Shown here: in pieces, positions 1 through 8,887 of the stretch | How positions within the stretch are numbered: the stretch's first letter is position 1 | How the letters are laid out: every line of letters begins with the position of its first letter | NCBI GenBank assembly: GCA_019634165.1 | Contig: JAHQVT010000004.1 | Span: 1-60,481 of the forward strand | Direction of reading: 5' to 3' | DNA length: 60,481 nt | Source: Rhodospirillales bacterium | Lineage (GTDB): Bacteria > Pseudomonadota > Alphaproteobacteria > Rhodospirillales > Thalassospiraceae | Program-made: the position numbers and the translations under genes | Notes under the pieces: generated by a model | Told to the model about the DNA's origin: nothing | The model's input: the letters and a program-made list of their open reading frames with translations, nothing else | Database searches by the model: none

Positions 1-86
1 TACAAGGAAAAGCCCGCCGGGTGGATTGGTATCCCGTCTAAGGGATTTGACGCAGGAGTTTGCAAATATAACGTCTGTCCTTTGGA

Positions 87-180
87 TTGACCTGATTTGC
101 ACGGGCTACTTTGTCGCAAAACCTTGAAAGATATATATCTTTCAAGGTATCGCTCCGTGTATCCGCACAAATCAGGTCAA
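87..180. repeat. Large nested inverted repeat (cruciform/hairpin)
   Basis: Bases 87-98 (TTGACCTGATTT) are perfectly complementary to 169-180, and 99-104 to 155-160 with one G-U pair. The centre, 121-148, is a perfect 28-bp palindrome. Together they fold as one long interrupted stem of about 94 nt. No T-run follows it, so it is not a simple terminator. It could be a structured leader for the cobalamin genes, a palindromic repeat family member or a protein-binding cruciform. The structure is read directly; the role is unknown. Confidence 0.75.
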
Positions 181-200
181 CCATTCTAACCAAATTAATA

Positions 201-290
201 GGTCCTGAGCCTAGTTATTGCCAGCATATTTGTGGGTGGTAAGAAACCACCAAAAGCTAGGGGAAAGTGCGGTCCATCGGGCGGCGCTTT
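201..290 (+). other. Possible structured RNA upstream of cobO
   Basis: CCTAG at 210-214 can pair with CTAGG at 257-261, enclosing a tight GGTGGT/ACCACC hairpin (235-240 with 246-251). The flanking strings GGTCCTGAGCC (201-211) and CGGTCC (270-275) resemble blocks I remember from bacterial 6S RNA, but I could not fold a full closing stem. No hallmark of a cobalamin riboswitch is visible. It may be 6S-like, a leader of cobO, or chance. The rest of 1-395 holds no gene that I can support. Confidence 0.22.
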
Positions 291-395
291 TCTTTTGTGG
301 CTGCTGTATTGATTGGATTTAAAACCGCAAAACTGCCCTTGATCCCAACTATGATTTCGCCGCATTGTGGGGGCGCAATTCAAAGGGATAAGACC

Positions 396-1022
396 ATGAC
401 CGATAAAAGCCAGCCAGACGTCGACGTCAACGCGCGCCATGACGAGAAAATGAAGAAAATCAAGGCCGCGCGCGACAAAATGATGGCCCAAAAGATCGAT
501 AAAAAAGGCCTGATCATTGTTCATACCGGCAAGGGTAAGGGCAAATCATCGTCGGCTTTTGGCATGGCGATGCGCTGTGTCGGTCACGACATGAAGGTTG
601 GTGTGGTTCAGTTTATCAAGGGCGGTTGGGAAACCGGCGAAGCCAAATTGCTGAAAAAATTTCCCGATCTGTGTGAATTCCATGCCATGGGTGCGGGGTT
701 TACCTGGGAAACCCAGAACCGTGCACAGGATATCGCCCTTGCCCGCGAAGCCTGGAACAAGGCCTTGGAAATGATGCGCGATCCAAGCTTCTCGATGGTG
801 ATTTTGGACGAGATTAATATCGTTCTCCGCTATGACTTCCTGCCGCTTGAGGATGTTTTGGGAGCATTGGCTGAAAAGCTTCCTGATCAGCACGTGGTCC
901 TGACCGGGCGCAATGCCCCAGATACCTTGATCGAGGCGGCCGATTTGGTCACGGAAATGACTATGATCAAACATCCGTTCCGCGAACAGGGGATCAAGGC
1001 GCAGATTGGCGTCGAATTCTGA
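396..1022 (+). CDS. cobO: Cob(I)yrinic acid a,c-diamide adenosyltransferase (CobO/BtuR)
   Basis: Cytosolic enzyme that transfers the 5'-deoxyadenosyl group of ATP to cobalt in corrinoids, a late step of adenosylcobalamin synthesis and salvage. At 208 residues it has the family length. The P-loop variant GKGKGKSSS sits at residues 45-53 and a Walker-B-like VILDEIN at about 135-141, both typical of the BtuR/CobO group. The frame is open upstream to 267, but those residues do not look like the family and lie in the structured leader, so the ATG at 396 is preferred. It lies 58 bp before cobQ on the same strand, consistent with an operon. The identification is secure. Confidence 0.95.
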   Translation: MTDKSQPDVDVNARHDEKMKKIKAARDKMMAQKIDKKGLIIVHTGKGKGKSSSAFGMAMRCVGHDMKVGVVQFIKGGWETGEAKLLKKFPDLCEFHAMGAGFTWETQNRAQDIALAREAWNKALEMMRDPSFSMVILDEINIVLRYDFLPLEDVLGALAEKLPDQHVVLTGRNAPDTLIEAADLVTEMTMIKHPFREQGIKAQIGVEF

Positions 1023-1080
1023 TCGCGGAAATTGGCAACTGCCCTGATTTAGACGCTGACAAGAAAGTTTTGAAACCGCA

Positions 1081-2622
1081 ATGAATGCGCAATCTGTTCC
1101 TGCCCTGATGCTGCAAGGGACCGGCTCGGATGTTGGGAAATCCTTGTTGGTGGCCGGATTGTGCCGTGCATTTACCCGCCGGGGTCTGCGGGTGCGCCCG
1201 TTTAAGCCGCAAAATATGTCCAACAATGCCGCCGTCACCGATGATGGCGGTGAAATTGGCCGTGCCCAAGCCCTTCAGGCCCGTGCTGCCGGTGTGCAAA
1301 CGACGGTGCATATGAACCCGGTTTTGCTCAAACCCCAAAGCGACATTGGCGCACAGGTCGTGGTGCAGGGCAAAGTCCTGACCAGTGCCAAGGCGCGTGA
1401 TTATTATCGGCTGAAACGTGATCTTCTGCCCAAGGTGATCGAAAGCTTCGAGATCATGGCAAAGGATGCCGATCTTGTGTTGGTCGAAGGGGCCGGATCA
1501 CCCGCCGAAGTCAATTTACGTGCTGCTGATATTGCCAATATGGGCTTTGCCGAGGCTGCCAAAGTCCCGGTTATTCTGGTTGGGGATATTGATCGCGGTG
1601 GTGTGATTGCTTCAATCGTTGGGACATATGCGCTTTTGTCTGACGGTGATCGGCACTGGCTAAAGGGATATGTGATCAACAAGTTTCGCGGTGATGTATC
1701 CCTGTTTGAGTCGGCAACCGACATTATCGCTGATCAGTGCGGGTTAAAAAGTTACGGTATCGCAACATATTGGTCTGGTGCCTATAATCTCCCGGCGGAA
1801 GACGGTGTTGCGCTGGAAAAAGACGTGAAATATCAACGCAATAATGACGCGGATGCAGGTGCAACCATTCGCATCGCTGTTCCCCATTTGCCGCGTATTG
1901 CCAATTTCGATGATCTTGATCCATTGGCGGCTGAAGATGATGTTGAACTTCTGATTATTAAACCCGGTCAGGTGATCCCGGCAGGCTGTGATTTGGTGCT
2001 GTTGCCCGGATCAAAATCAACCTTGGCTGATTTGCGTTTTTTGAAAGACCAAGGCTGGGATATCGACATTCTGGCCCATCATCGGCGTGGCGGGCATGTG
2101 ATCGGTATTTGTGGCGGTTATCAGATGCTGGGCAAGATGGTCCACGACCCGCATGGGGTCGAAGGCGCACCGGGCAGTGAAGCAGCTCTGGGCTTGCTTG
2201 ATGTTGAAACGGTTATGGCCGGTGACAAGACGCTGCGTAAGACCGATGGTGTCACCTGTGCCCCGCAAAACGGCGAACCTGGCCTGATTGCGGCTGATAC
2301 TGCCGTGACGGGTTATGAAATTCATATGGGTCAAACCGATGGCCCGGACCGGCTGCGCAGTTGGCTGGCCCTTAACGGGGTGGCGGATAATGATGGCGCA
2401 ATCAGTGCCGATGGCCGGGTTTTGGGCTGCTATCTGCATGGCTTGTTTGGCAGTGATGATTTTCGCCATGCCTTTCTGGCAGCAATTTGCCCCGATCGGG
2501 CTGGGCAAAGCACGCAATTCGAAGCCGGAATTGATGCTGCCCTTGATGAATTGGCCGATCATCTTGAAGCTTGTCTTGATCTTGACGGGATGCTCAAACT
2601 GGCAAAAAGCCGCGGGATATAG
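1081..2622 (+). CDS. cobQ: Cobyric acid synthase CobQ
   Basis: Glutamine-dependent amidation of the b, d, e and g side chains of adenosylcobyrinic acid a,c-diamide to give cobyric acid. The 513 residues are the usual length. The N-terminal dethiobiotin-synthetase-like ATP domain carries GTGSDVGK at residues 13-20 followed by the [11 protein letters not shown] block. The C-terminal triad-type glutaminase domain has its nucleophile in GICGGYQ (Cys344) and a histidine in YLHGLFG (His453). It follows cobO in the same direction. No defects are seen. Confidence 0.96.
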   Translation: MNAQSVPALMLQGTGSDVGKSLLVAGLCRAFTRRGLRVRPFKPQNMSNNAAVTDDGGEIGRAQALQARAAGVQTTVHMNPVLLKPQSDIGAQVVVQGKVLTSAKARDYYRLKRDLLPKVIESFEIMAKDADLVLVEGAGSPAEVNLRAADIANMGFAEAAKVPVILVGDIDRGGVIASIVGTYALLSDGDRHWLKGYVINKFRGDVSLFESATDIIADQCGLKSYGIATYWSGAYNLPAEDGVALEKDVKYQRNNDADAGATIRIAVPHLPRIANFDDLDPLAAEDDVELLIIKPGQVIPAGCDLVLLPGSKSTLADLRFLKDQGWDIDILAHHRRGGHVIGICGGYQMLGKMVHDPHGVEGAPGSEAALGLLDVETVMAGDKTLRKTDGVTCAPQNGEPGLIAADTAVTGYEIHMGQTDGPDRLRSWLALNGVADNDGAISADGRVLGCYLHGLFGSDDFRHAFLAAICPDRAGQSTQFEAGIDAALDELADHLEACLDLDGMLKLAKSRGI

Positions 2623-2855
2623 TTGATTTTTTCGGTTTCTGGCGGTGGTTCGGGTCAAAACAGTGAAAATTGCATGTCTGTTGGTAAGTAGGCCTTTACT
2701 TCAAACCGGCTGCGTGGTTTTACAGATTTCGCAATTCCGGGTCTGAAACGAACCGTAATGAATTGCGGTTTTACGTGTATCTGTTTTACGATTTCCGCTG
2801 CATTTTATGCAGGTCTTTGTGAAACGTTCATCCTTGGTCGGGTATTCTCACGTCT

Positions 2856-3530
2856 ATGCGTCAGTTACATCATTTTTGGCTTTCACCATTTTCGCGCAAA
2901 GTGCGCTTGGTTCTGGCCGAGAAAAAGCTCGATTTTGAATTGAAGGCCGAACCGGTTTGGGAACGGCGTGACGAATTCCTGCTGATCAATCCAGCCGGTG
3001 AAGTCCCGGTTCTTGAAGAAGAAGACGGCACGGTTCTGTGCGATTCAACCGTGATTTGCGAGTATCTCGACGAGGTATATACAGACGCGCCAAAGCTGTT
3101 TGGGGCAAACCCAAAAGAACGTGCTGAAATCCGCCGGCTTGTCGCGTGGTTCGATGGCAAGTTTAACCGCGAAGCCACCGAACATTTACTGGGCGAAAAA
3201 CTTCTAAAGCGGTTCTTTTCGACCGGCACCCCCGATACCAAGGTTCTGCGCGCAGGCCGGACCAATGCGGCCTATCATCTTGATTATATCGGCTGGCTGT
3301 TTGAACGTCGTAACTGGTTGGCGGGCGATCATTTGACCATGGCCGATCTGGCGGCGGCCGCACAGGTATCTGTGATCGACTATATGGGTGATATCAATTG
3401 GTCGAAACATCCGCGTGCCAAAGATTGGTATATGCGGATCAAAAGCCGCCCTGCCATGCGTGACATTCTAGCCGACCGTCAGGCCAGCTTCCCACCATCT
3501 GGCCATTATGCGGAACTTGATTTTGAATGA
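2856..3530 (+). CDS. Glutathione S-transferase family protein
   Basis: A 224-residue cytosolic GST. The N-terminal thioredoxin-like half (about residues 1-80) contains SPFSRKVR near residue 10, where the glutathione-activating Ser/Cys of bacterial GSTs lies, and the NPAGEVPVL cis-proline region. DSTVICEYLDE is the glutathione gamma-glutamyl contact motif. An all-helical C-terminal half follows. The substrate cannot be told from sequence. Its stop codon overlaps the next gene's start (ATGA), so the two are probably translationally coupled. The 233-bp gap before it has no clear structure. Confidence 0.9.
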   Translation: MRQLHHFWLSPFSRKVRLVLAEKKLDFELKAEPVWERRDEFLLINPAGEVPVLEEEDGTVLCDSTVICEYLDEVYTDAPKLFGANPKERAEIRRLVAWFDGKFNREATEHLLGEKLLKRFFSTGTPDTKVLRAGRTNAAYHLDYIGWLFERRNWLAGDHLTMADLAAAAQVSVIDYMGDINWSKHPRAKDWYMRIKSRPAMRDILADRQASFPPSGHYAELDFE

Positions 3531-4387
3531 GGCGTTCATCCAAATCAGATGAGTTCTACCCTATTGGTGGCCTAAATACCGCAAGTTACGATCTACGCGC
3601 TGATCTTGATCGCAAACTTTTCGAAGACCCCATTCCATTTTATACCAAACTTGCATCGCGTCTTGTCGGGTCAAAGGCCGGGTCAAAGTCCGGGCGAAAA
3701 ACCAATGGTCGCGCAGATCAAAACGGTGTGCTTGAACTTGGCTGTGGCACCGGGCGGATCAGTGGGGCCATTGCCGATTTGGGGATTGCGGTCGAGGGGC
3801 TTGATTTGTCATCCGCGATGCTAGAACAGGCCACGGCAAAACACCCCGGTCTGACATGGCATCTCGGCAATATGTGTGACTTTGATCTGGGCCGTCAGTT
3901 TGATCTGGTGATCATTCCGTTTCGCGGCTTGCAGGAAGTCACCGATGGCAATGATCAGCGCCGTGCCCTTGATCGGGCCTATGCCCATTTAAAACCCGGT
4001 GGGGTCATTGCCCTTGATCTGATGGACCCGGATTTGCGCTATTGCCTGCCAGAAGGTGACTCCGAAATTGTCGAACTGCCGCTGTTCGCGATGCCAGAAG
4101 GTGTCGGAAGGCCCGGAAGCCGGTTGCGGATTACCGCAATGGAACGGACCAATGATCCGCTAACCCAGCGGTTTGACGAACATTGGCGGTTCGAAGAAAT
4201 CGATCCTGATGGTGCTGTCATCCGGGCAGAGGATGGCTGGCACCAATTACGCTGGATACATCGCAGTGAAATGCGCCTGATGTTGGAAGTTTGCGGTTTT
4301 GTTTCGATATCGGAATTTTCTGATTTTCAAGGCAACCCGCCCAAATATGCCACCAATCAGGTCTGGATGGCAAAACGGCCGGACTGA
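3527..4387 (+). CDS. Class I SAM-dependent methyltransferase
   Basis: A 286-residue Rossmann-fold methyltransferase. Motif I VLELGCGTGRI lies at residues 68-78, the acidic post-I residue in VEGLDLS, and a motif resembling post-II at HLKPGGVIALDLMDP. The target is unknown. It starts inside the GST stop codon (4-bp overlap), a fixed arrangement that suggests a joint role, perhaps detoxification of electrophiles, but that is inference. A low-complexity GSKAGSKSG stretch near residue 50 is probably a surface loop. Confidence 0.88.
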   Translation: MRRSSKSDEFYPIGGLNTASYDLRADLDRKLFEDPIPFYTKLASRLVGSKAGSKSGRKTNGRADQNGVLELGCGTGRISGAIADLGIAVEGLDLSSAMLEQATAKHPGLTWHLGNMCDFDLGRQFDLVIIPFRGLQEVTDGNDQRRALDRAYAHLKPGGVIALDLMDPDLRYCLPEGDSEIVELPLFAMPEGVGRPGSRLRITAMERTNDPLTQRFDEHWRFEEIDPDGAVIRAEDGWHQLRWIHRSEMRLMLEVCGFVSISEFSDFQGNPPKYATNQVWMAKRPD

Positions 4388-4398
4388 TGCCCGGCCGT
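4375..4398. terminator. Hairpin between convergent genes
   Basis: ACGGCCGG (4375-4382) pairs with CCGGCCGT (4391-4398) across an 8-nt loop. The stem overlaps the methyltransferase stop and lies 26 bp from the stop of the convergent PstS-like gene. There is no strong T-run, so termination would be imperfect or bidirectional. Confidence 0.5.
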
Positions 4399-4424
4399 GA
4401 AATCAAATTGTGATATTGGTCTGA

Positions 4425-5456
4425 TCAGTTGCCTGCGAACTTTGCCGCCTGCGTCAGGGTGTTTTGGCGTTCATCAAGCGGAAGCGGGACCAACCCATTA
4501 TCGGCAAGCAGCCCGTCTTCGCCAATCACCGCATCCGAAACATAGGTCGATACGAAATCACCAAGCGATTGAACAAGTTGCTGATGGGCATCTTTGACAT
4601 AAAGATACAGCGCACGTGACCCCGGATAACTGCCATCAAGGATGGTTTCATAATCGGGTTCAACACCGTTGATGGTCAGACCCTGAAGCTTGTCGCGGTT
4701 ACGTTCCAAATTGTTAAAGCCCATCAGTCCGTAAGAGGTTGGGTCTTTTTCCAATTTGCTGATCACAAGACGATCATTTTCACCCGCTTCGATATAGGCA
4801 CCATCTTCGCGGATGGTACGGCACAGAAGCCGGAAGCTATCGGGGTCAGATGATTCGAGACTGGCGATATCGGAAAATGTCGAACAGCCCTTATCAAGCA
4901 AAAGCTGCCCCATCAAATCACGGGTTCCCGACGTCGGGGGCGGACCATACACACGGATTGCAATATCCGGAAGGCTTGGGTCGACATCCGACCATTTCAC
5001 ATTCGGGTTCGGCACACTGGCCCCTTTGACCGGAATGGTCCGGGCCATGGCCAGATAAAGCTGACGCGCAGTTAGCTCCATGGTGGGTGCTTTGCGCGAT
5101 CCCAAAAGGACGATGCCGTCATAGCCAATTTTGATTTCGCTAATGTCATGCACTGAATTGGCAGCACAAATAGCAATCTCCGATCCCGTGATGGGGCGCG
5201 ACGAATCGACGATGTCAGGATATTGTTCCCCAACGCCACCACAAAAAAGTTTAAACCCGCCACCAGACCCGGTGCTTTCAACAACCGGTGCAGGTGCATC
5301 GGTGGATTTGGCAAAATATTCCGCGACCTTGGTGGTCAGCGGAAAGATTGTCGATGATCCGACAATCCGGATTTGGTCACGTGCCTGTGCCACAGATGCG
5401 GTTGAAACAAACGCAATCGATGCGGCAAGGGCAGTCAAGGCAAGCGTGCGACGCAT
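4425..5456 (-). CDS. PstS-like phosphate-type substrate-binding protein
   Basis: A 343-residue periplasmic binding protein. The start is taken at the ATG 5456, preceded by GGGGGA, rather than the upstream TTG. A Sec signal peptide covers about residues 1-26 (cleavage after AQA). The mature protein has the PstS/SphX signatures GSSTIFPLT, ESTGSGGGFK and SRPITGSE that form the oxyanion pocket. It resembles the PstS-like proteins found without transport genes: no pstCAB or phoU is present here. It could serve a distant transporter, or be a sensor or adhesion protein. It follows a TPR protein on the same strand, 81 bp downstream. Confidence 0.85.
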   Translation of the reverse strand: MRRTLALTALAASIAFVSTASVAQARDQIRIVGSSTIFPLTTKVAEYFAKSTDAPAPVVESTGSGGGFKLFCGGVGEQYPDIVDSSRPITGSEIAICAANSVHDISEIKIGYDGIVLLGSRKAPTMELTARQLYLAMARTIPVKGASVPNPNVKWSDVDPSLPDIAIRVYGPPPTSGTRDLMGQLLLDKGCSTFSDIASLESSDPDSFRLLCRTIREDGAYIEAGENDRLVISKLEKDPTSYGLMGFNNLERNRDKLQGLTINGVEPDYETILDGSYPGSRALYLYVKDAHQQLVQSLGDFVSTYVSDAVIGEDGLLADNGLVPLPLDERQNTLTQAAKFAGN

Positions 5457-5487
5457 TTCGTCCCCCAAAAGGTATTCGGTTCATATA

Positions 5488-5541
5488 CTAGGTCATGACC
5501 CTAGGAAACTGATCACAGCGGACAATAGGTGCTGACCCTAG
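5488..5541. promoter_or_regulatory. Direct repeats and palindrome upstream of the PstS-like gene
   Basis: On the minus strand CTAGGGTCA occurs twice, about 36 nt apart. The copy nearer the gene is part of a palindrome, GGTCATGACC (5491-5500), flanked by CTAG. This spacing is that of a two-site operator. It does not match the classic Pho box. The site lies between the TPR gene stop and the PstS-like start, so it could control the downstream gene separately. Confidence 0.4.
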
Positions 5542-6350
5542 TTTGATCCAGTATGAACATCCATCTTTTCTATATTCGCTTTTGCCGCATCGGCAACAGG
5601 GGTTCCGTTTGAACTTTCTATGACATTTAACCAATCACGGCGTGCCAGATCCTTTTTGCCAGCAATGAGATAAAGCTTTCCGCGCTCAAAAAGGGCCTGA
5701 ACATTGTTGGGTTCAAGGTTAAGCGCGTTTTCAATATCGCTCATCGCAAGATCATAGCTTTCAAGCATCCGCCAAGCCGAGGCACGATAGATCAGGACGT
5801 CTGCCTGATTGGGTGCAAGATCAAGCGCCTTATTGAGATCATCAATCGCTTCCCAATATTCCCCGGCAAGGCCCAAGGCCATCGCCCGGTCGACCCATAA
5901 TTGCGGGTTATTTGGCACCAGTTCCAACGCACGGCTTTGATCACGCCAGGCAAATTCAAGATTATTGGCCATCATCCACGCTTGCCCGGCTTGGGCCAGC
6001 ATTCCGGCCACCACACCGCGTTCTGCGGTGCTGTCTTTGGCCAGGGCATCAAGTCTGGTTGCTGCTTCCTCATATTTGCCAAGCGATATCAAGGCAACAG
6101 CAACGCAATGGCGTGCTGGTTCGCCGCCGCCAAGATCGCGCCATGCAATCGCACTTTCAAACCCTTCTTCGGGTTTAAGCTGGGCCAGTTTGATGCAGTC
6201 TTGATATTGCTGTTTTTCTTCTGTGGTGATGCCGCCATTGCGATCAGATTGCGCATTGGCATTCGGTGCGGCCCAGATGCTGACAAACCCGGCCAGAATA
6301 AGTGTCGAAGTAGCACGGGAAAATGTCGAAAGGCCGCAAAGTCGTGACAT
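5538..6350 (-). CDS. Periplasmic TPR-repeat protein
   Basis: A 270-residue exported protein. Residues 1-34 form a signal peptide ending in ANAQ. Residues about 120-250 hold three to four tetratricopeptide repeats with the canonical small/large pattern, for example AMALGLAGEYWEAIDDLNKA and RASAWRMLESYDLAMSDIENA. TPRs mediate protein-protein contacts, and no enzymatic domain is present. Same strand and just upstream of the PstS-like gene, so it may scaffold that protein, which is inference only. Confidence 0.8.
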   Translation of the reverse strand: MSRLCGLSTFSRATSTLILAGFVSIWAAPNANAQSDRNGGITTEEKQQYQDCIKLAQLKPEEGFESAIAWRDLGGGEPARHCVAVALISLGKYEEAATRLDALAKDSTAERGVVAGMLAQAGQAWMMANNLEFAWRDQSRALELVPNNPQLWVDRAMALGLAGEYWEAIDDLNKALDLAPNQADVLIYRASAWRMLESYDLAMSDIENALNLEPNNVQALFERGKLYLIAGKKDLARRDWLNVIESSNGTPVADAAKANIEKMDVHTGSN

Positions 6351-6659
6351 GGTTTAAAAAAGCTCCGTCTTAGGCAAAAGAAGATTGCAGACAACATAGG
6401 GATGAGACCTGCCAACCACCATGGCTGAATGCGTTGAAGGGTAAAAAACAACAGGAAAACGGCAAGATAATGATTGTCTCGCCTAATCCATCAGGCCCGT
6501 GATGCTCAGAACGGTGTCCAAATGGTCTGGATGATTGATCTATCGTGGCCCAAAAGGTTTTGTCTGGATCGGGTGGGGCGGTTACTGTGCGCAAAATAGC
6601 ACTGCAATTGCCAGCGAACACGACCAAGAGCACGATCACGACCAGATATAGGTACCTTG
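6351..6659. other. Divergent intergenic region
   Basis: A 309-bp spacer between the TPR gene (minus) and the epimerase gene (plus), so it must hold both promoters. I see no confident -35/-10 pair, hairpin or RNA gene. A minus-strand reading frame with one hydrophobic stretch runs through it but overlaps the start of the next gene and looks non-coding. Confidence 0.5.
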
Positions 6660-7562
6660 ATGACCAATAAACTGTTTTGTTTCGGGATGGGATTTTCCGC
6701 ACGTCTTATTGCGGATCAATTGCGCGAAGAAGGCTGGAAAATCGCTGGAACCACCCGAAATGCGGATAAGGCCAAGCAGCTTAAGTCAGACGGGATCGAA
6801 CCCTTCATCTTTGCCGATGACAAACCGATTTCTGATATTAAATCTGCCCTAAATGGCGTCACACATGTCCTGATTTCGGCCCCGCCCGGTGGGCAAGGCG
6901 ATCCTGTAATCCATTATCATGGCGGCGATTTGGCCCGTCTGGCTGAAGGCACATGGATTGGGTATTTGTCGACCACGGGTGTTTACGGCGACTATCAGGG
7001 TGCGACCGTTACCGAAGAAGATGAATTGCGCCCAAGTGGCAAGCGCGGTCGCCGCCGGGTTGCTGCGGAAAAGGCATGGTTTGATCTTGGCCGTCGCCAT
7101 GGTCTGTGCGTGCAAAGCTTCCGTCTGGCGGGGATTTACGGGCCGGGGCGCAATGCGCTTGAAACCGTGCGGTCTGGCCGCGCCCGTCGGATTATCAAAC
7201 CCGGTCAGGTGTTCTCACGCATTCATGTCGAAGATATTGCCCAGACGGTTTTGGCATCTATCAAACAACCCAATTGTGGGGCGGCCTATAATGTGTGTGA
7301 TGATGACGCCGCCCCGCCACAGGATGTGATTGCCCATGCCTGCGGATTGCTTGGCATTGATCCGCCGTCTGAGGAAGATTTTGCCACCGCAACGCTAAGC
7401 CCGATGGCAGCAAGCTTTTACGAGGATAACAAGCGCGTTGATAACGCACGGATTAAGCAAGAATTGGGTGTAAAGCTGCGTTACCCGGATTATCACGCCG
7501 GTTTGATGGCGCTTTACGATGAAATATTGGCCAAACTCGCGTCTCAAGAAGAGATTGTTTAA
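6660..7562 (+). CDS. NAD(P)-dependent epimerase/SDR family protein (YeeZ-like)
   Basis: A 300-residue extended short-chain dehydrogenase fold. The N-terminal nucleotide site is the atypical CFGMGFSARLIADQL, as in the YeeZ group, rather than GxxGxxG. YLSTTGVYGDYQG contains the conserved serine/threonine-tyrosine region, and RLAGIYGPGRNALETV is a diagnostic extended-SDR block. The usual YxxxK is not evident, so it may be non-catalytic or atypical. The ATG at 6660 is preferred over the TTG just before it. The substrate is unknown. Confidence 0.82.
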   Translation: MTNKLFCFGMGFSARLIADQLREEGWKIAGTTRNADKAKQLKSDGIEPFIFADDKPISDIKSALNGVTHVLISAPPGGQGDPVIHYHGGDLARLAEGTWIGYLSTTGVYGDYQGATVTEEDELRPSGKRGRRRVAAEKAWFDLGRRHGLCVQSFRLAGIYGPGRNALETVRSGRARRIIKPGQVFSRIHVEDIAQTVLASIKQPNCGAAYNVCDDDAAPPQDVIAHACGLLGIDPPSEEDFATATLSPMAASFYEDNKRVDNARIKQELGVKLRYPDYHAGLMALYDEILAKLASQEEIV

Positions 7563-7575
7563 CAAAAGCACATTG

Positions 7576-7603
7576 TTGACGCGGGTTCGGCGTCGTATAT
7601 AAC
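7576..7603 (+). promoter_or_regulatory. Putative sigma-70 promoter for the NDUFA9-like gene
   Basis: TTGACG (7576-7581) and TATAAC (7598-7603) are separated by 16 bp, close to the consensus. They lie just after the epimerase stop and about 180 bp before the next gene, leaving a long 5' leader containing an inverted repeat. Confidence 0.6.
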
Positions 7604-7629
7604 CCAATGGGGTTTAGCCCCTAGCCTGC

Positions 7630-7672
7630 GGACAATCATATCGTCTTCTGTTTGGGCACAATATGATTGTCC
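7630..7672 (+). repeat. 12-bp perfect inverted repeat in the leader
   Basis: GGACAATCATAT (7630-7641) and ATATGATTGTCC (7661-7672) are exact inverse copies separated by 19 nt. It sits between the predicted promoter and the NDUFA9-like gene, so it may be a leader hairpin or a two-half-site operator. Confidence 0.65.
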
Positions 7673-7786
7673 ACAGGATAACATTCGGATCGGGTCGGTC
7701 TCCGCAACCGGCCTTGAAGGTACCAAATGCTGGTATGGCGCGCAGATATTCCTGCGTATCGTGCCACCAGCAAGGAGAGAGCAAGC

Positions 7787-8794
7787 ATGGATCGTCGTAT
7801 CGTTACCGTCTTTGGCGGCACCGGATTTGTTGGACGTCATATCGTCAAGCGTCTGCTTGAACGTGATTTTATCGTCCGCGTTCCGACCCGAAGCTTTGAG
7901 CGCGTCAAAAAACTCAAACCGATGGGCTATCTGGGCCAAGTGGTTCCGATCCATTGCGATGTCCGTGACGATGGGTCGCTCAAGGACGCGATCAACGGAT
8001 CAGAAGTCGTGATCAACCTACTGGGTGTGCTTTATGAGCGCGGTGGCAATAACTTCGTCAACATCCATGTCAAAGCTGCAAAGCGCATCGCCGAAGAAGC
8101 CAAGGCATGCGGCGTTAAGACGTTGTTGCATATGTCGGCATTGGGTGTGGATAAAAACCCGTCTTCGAACTATGCCACGTCAAAGCTGGCGGGTGAAAAT
8201 GCCGTTCGCGAAGCCTTTGCCGATGCCGTGATTTTCCGCCCGTCGGTGGTCTTTGGTCAGAACGACAACTTCCTCAATAAATTCGCCACTTTGGCGCGTT
8301 TCTCGCCGGTACTGCCGGTGATTGGTGCGCCGGGCCTGCCGAAAGTTGATCTGGGCGAAGGCAAGGTCGATATTCTGGGCGATGGTGGTCCGAAATTCCA
8401 GCCGGTCTATGTTGGTGATGTTGCCGATGCCTTTGTTGCCGCAATCGGCAACAGCAAAGCAGCCGGCAAAACCTATGAGCTGGGTGGGCCGGAAACCTAT
8501 TCCTTTATGGGTCTGTTGCGCGACATGCTGCACATCACACGTCAAAGTGCGATCTTGGTGCCGGTTCCGTTCTGGCTGGCATCGATCAAGGCATTCTTCC
8601 TGCAATTCCTTCCGGTTCCGCCACTAACACCTGATCAGGTGCGCTTGTTGAAAACCGACAATGTTGTTTCCGAAGGTGCCAACGGCTTTGCCGATTTGGG
8701 TATCACACCCAACAGCCTCGAAGCAGTGGCACCAGCCTATCTGAAACGCTTCTGCCCGCCGCGTAAATCGGGCGAGTTCCGCCGTTTCGTTTAA
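7787..8794 (+). CDS. Complex I NDUFA9-family NAD(P)-binding protein
   Basis: A 335-residue atypical SDR related to NDUFA9, an accessory subunit of NADH:quinone oxidoreductase that binds NADPH without catalysis. VFGGTGFVGRHIVKRLL at residues 8-24 is the nucleotide-binding loop. HMSALGVDKNPSSNYATSKLAGE carries a Tyr-xxx-Lys-like segment. The C-terminal part is hydrophobic (VPVPFWLASIKAFFLQFLPVPPL). The start at 7787 is supported by AAGGAGAGA. Upstream in-frame residues are rejected. It is monocistronic, ending in a strong terminator. Confidence 0.9.
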   Translation: MDRRIVTVFGGTGFVGRHIVKRLLERDFIVRVPTRSFERVKKLKPMGYLGQVVPIHCDVRDDGSLKDAINGSEVVINLLGVLYERGGNNFVNIHVKAAKRIAEEAKACGVKTLLHMSALGVDKNPSSNYATSKLAGENAVREAFADAVIFRPSVVFGQNDNFLNKFATLARFSPVLPVIGAPGLPKVDLGEGKVDILGDGGPKFQPVYVGDVADAFVAAIGNSKAAGKTYELGGPETYSFMGLLRDMLHITRQSAILVPVPFWLASIKAFFLQFLPVPPLTPDQVRLLKTDNVVSEGANGFADLGITPNSLEAVAPAYLKRFCPPRKSGEFRRFV

Positions 8795-8820
8795 GCTAAA
8801 AACGCTGATAAAAATTCAAA

Positions 8821-8848
8821 ACCCCGCCGAACATTCGGCGGGGTTTTT
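8821..8848 (+). terminator. Rho-independent terminator
   Basis: CCCCGCCGAA pairs with TTCGGCGGGG through a 2-nt centre, followed by five T. A-richness on the other side allows action in both directions, serving also the convergent cobK gene. Confidence 0.92.
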
Positions 8849-8887
8849 GTTTGACCAACGCTTAGAACCAATCGGACATGCGCAAAC

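Noticed and set aside
1..395. Cobalamin riboswitch before cobO
   Set aside because: None of the conserved B12-box elements could be found; the hairpins present have a different layout.
267..395. N-terminal extension of CobO
   Set aside because: Those 43 residues fall in the structured leader and would make the protein longer than the family; the ATG at 396 fits.
6370..6702. Minus-strand 110-residue frame with one hydrophobic segment
   Set aside because: It overlaps the start of the epimerase gene, has no ribosome site and its C-terminal half has the odd composition of non-coding translation.
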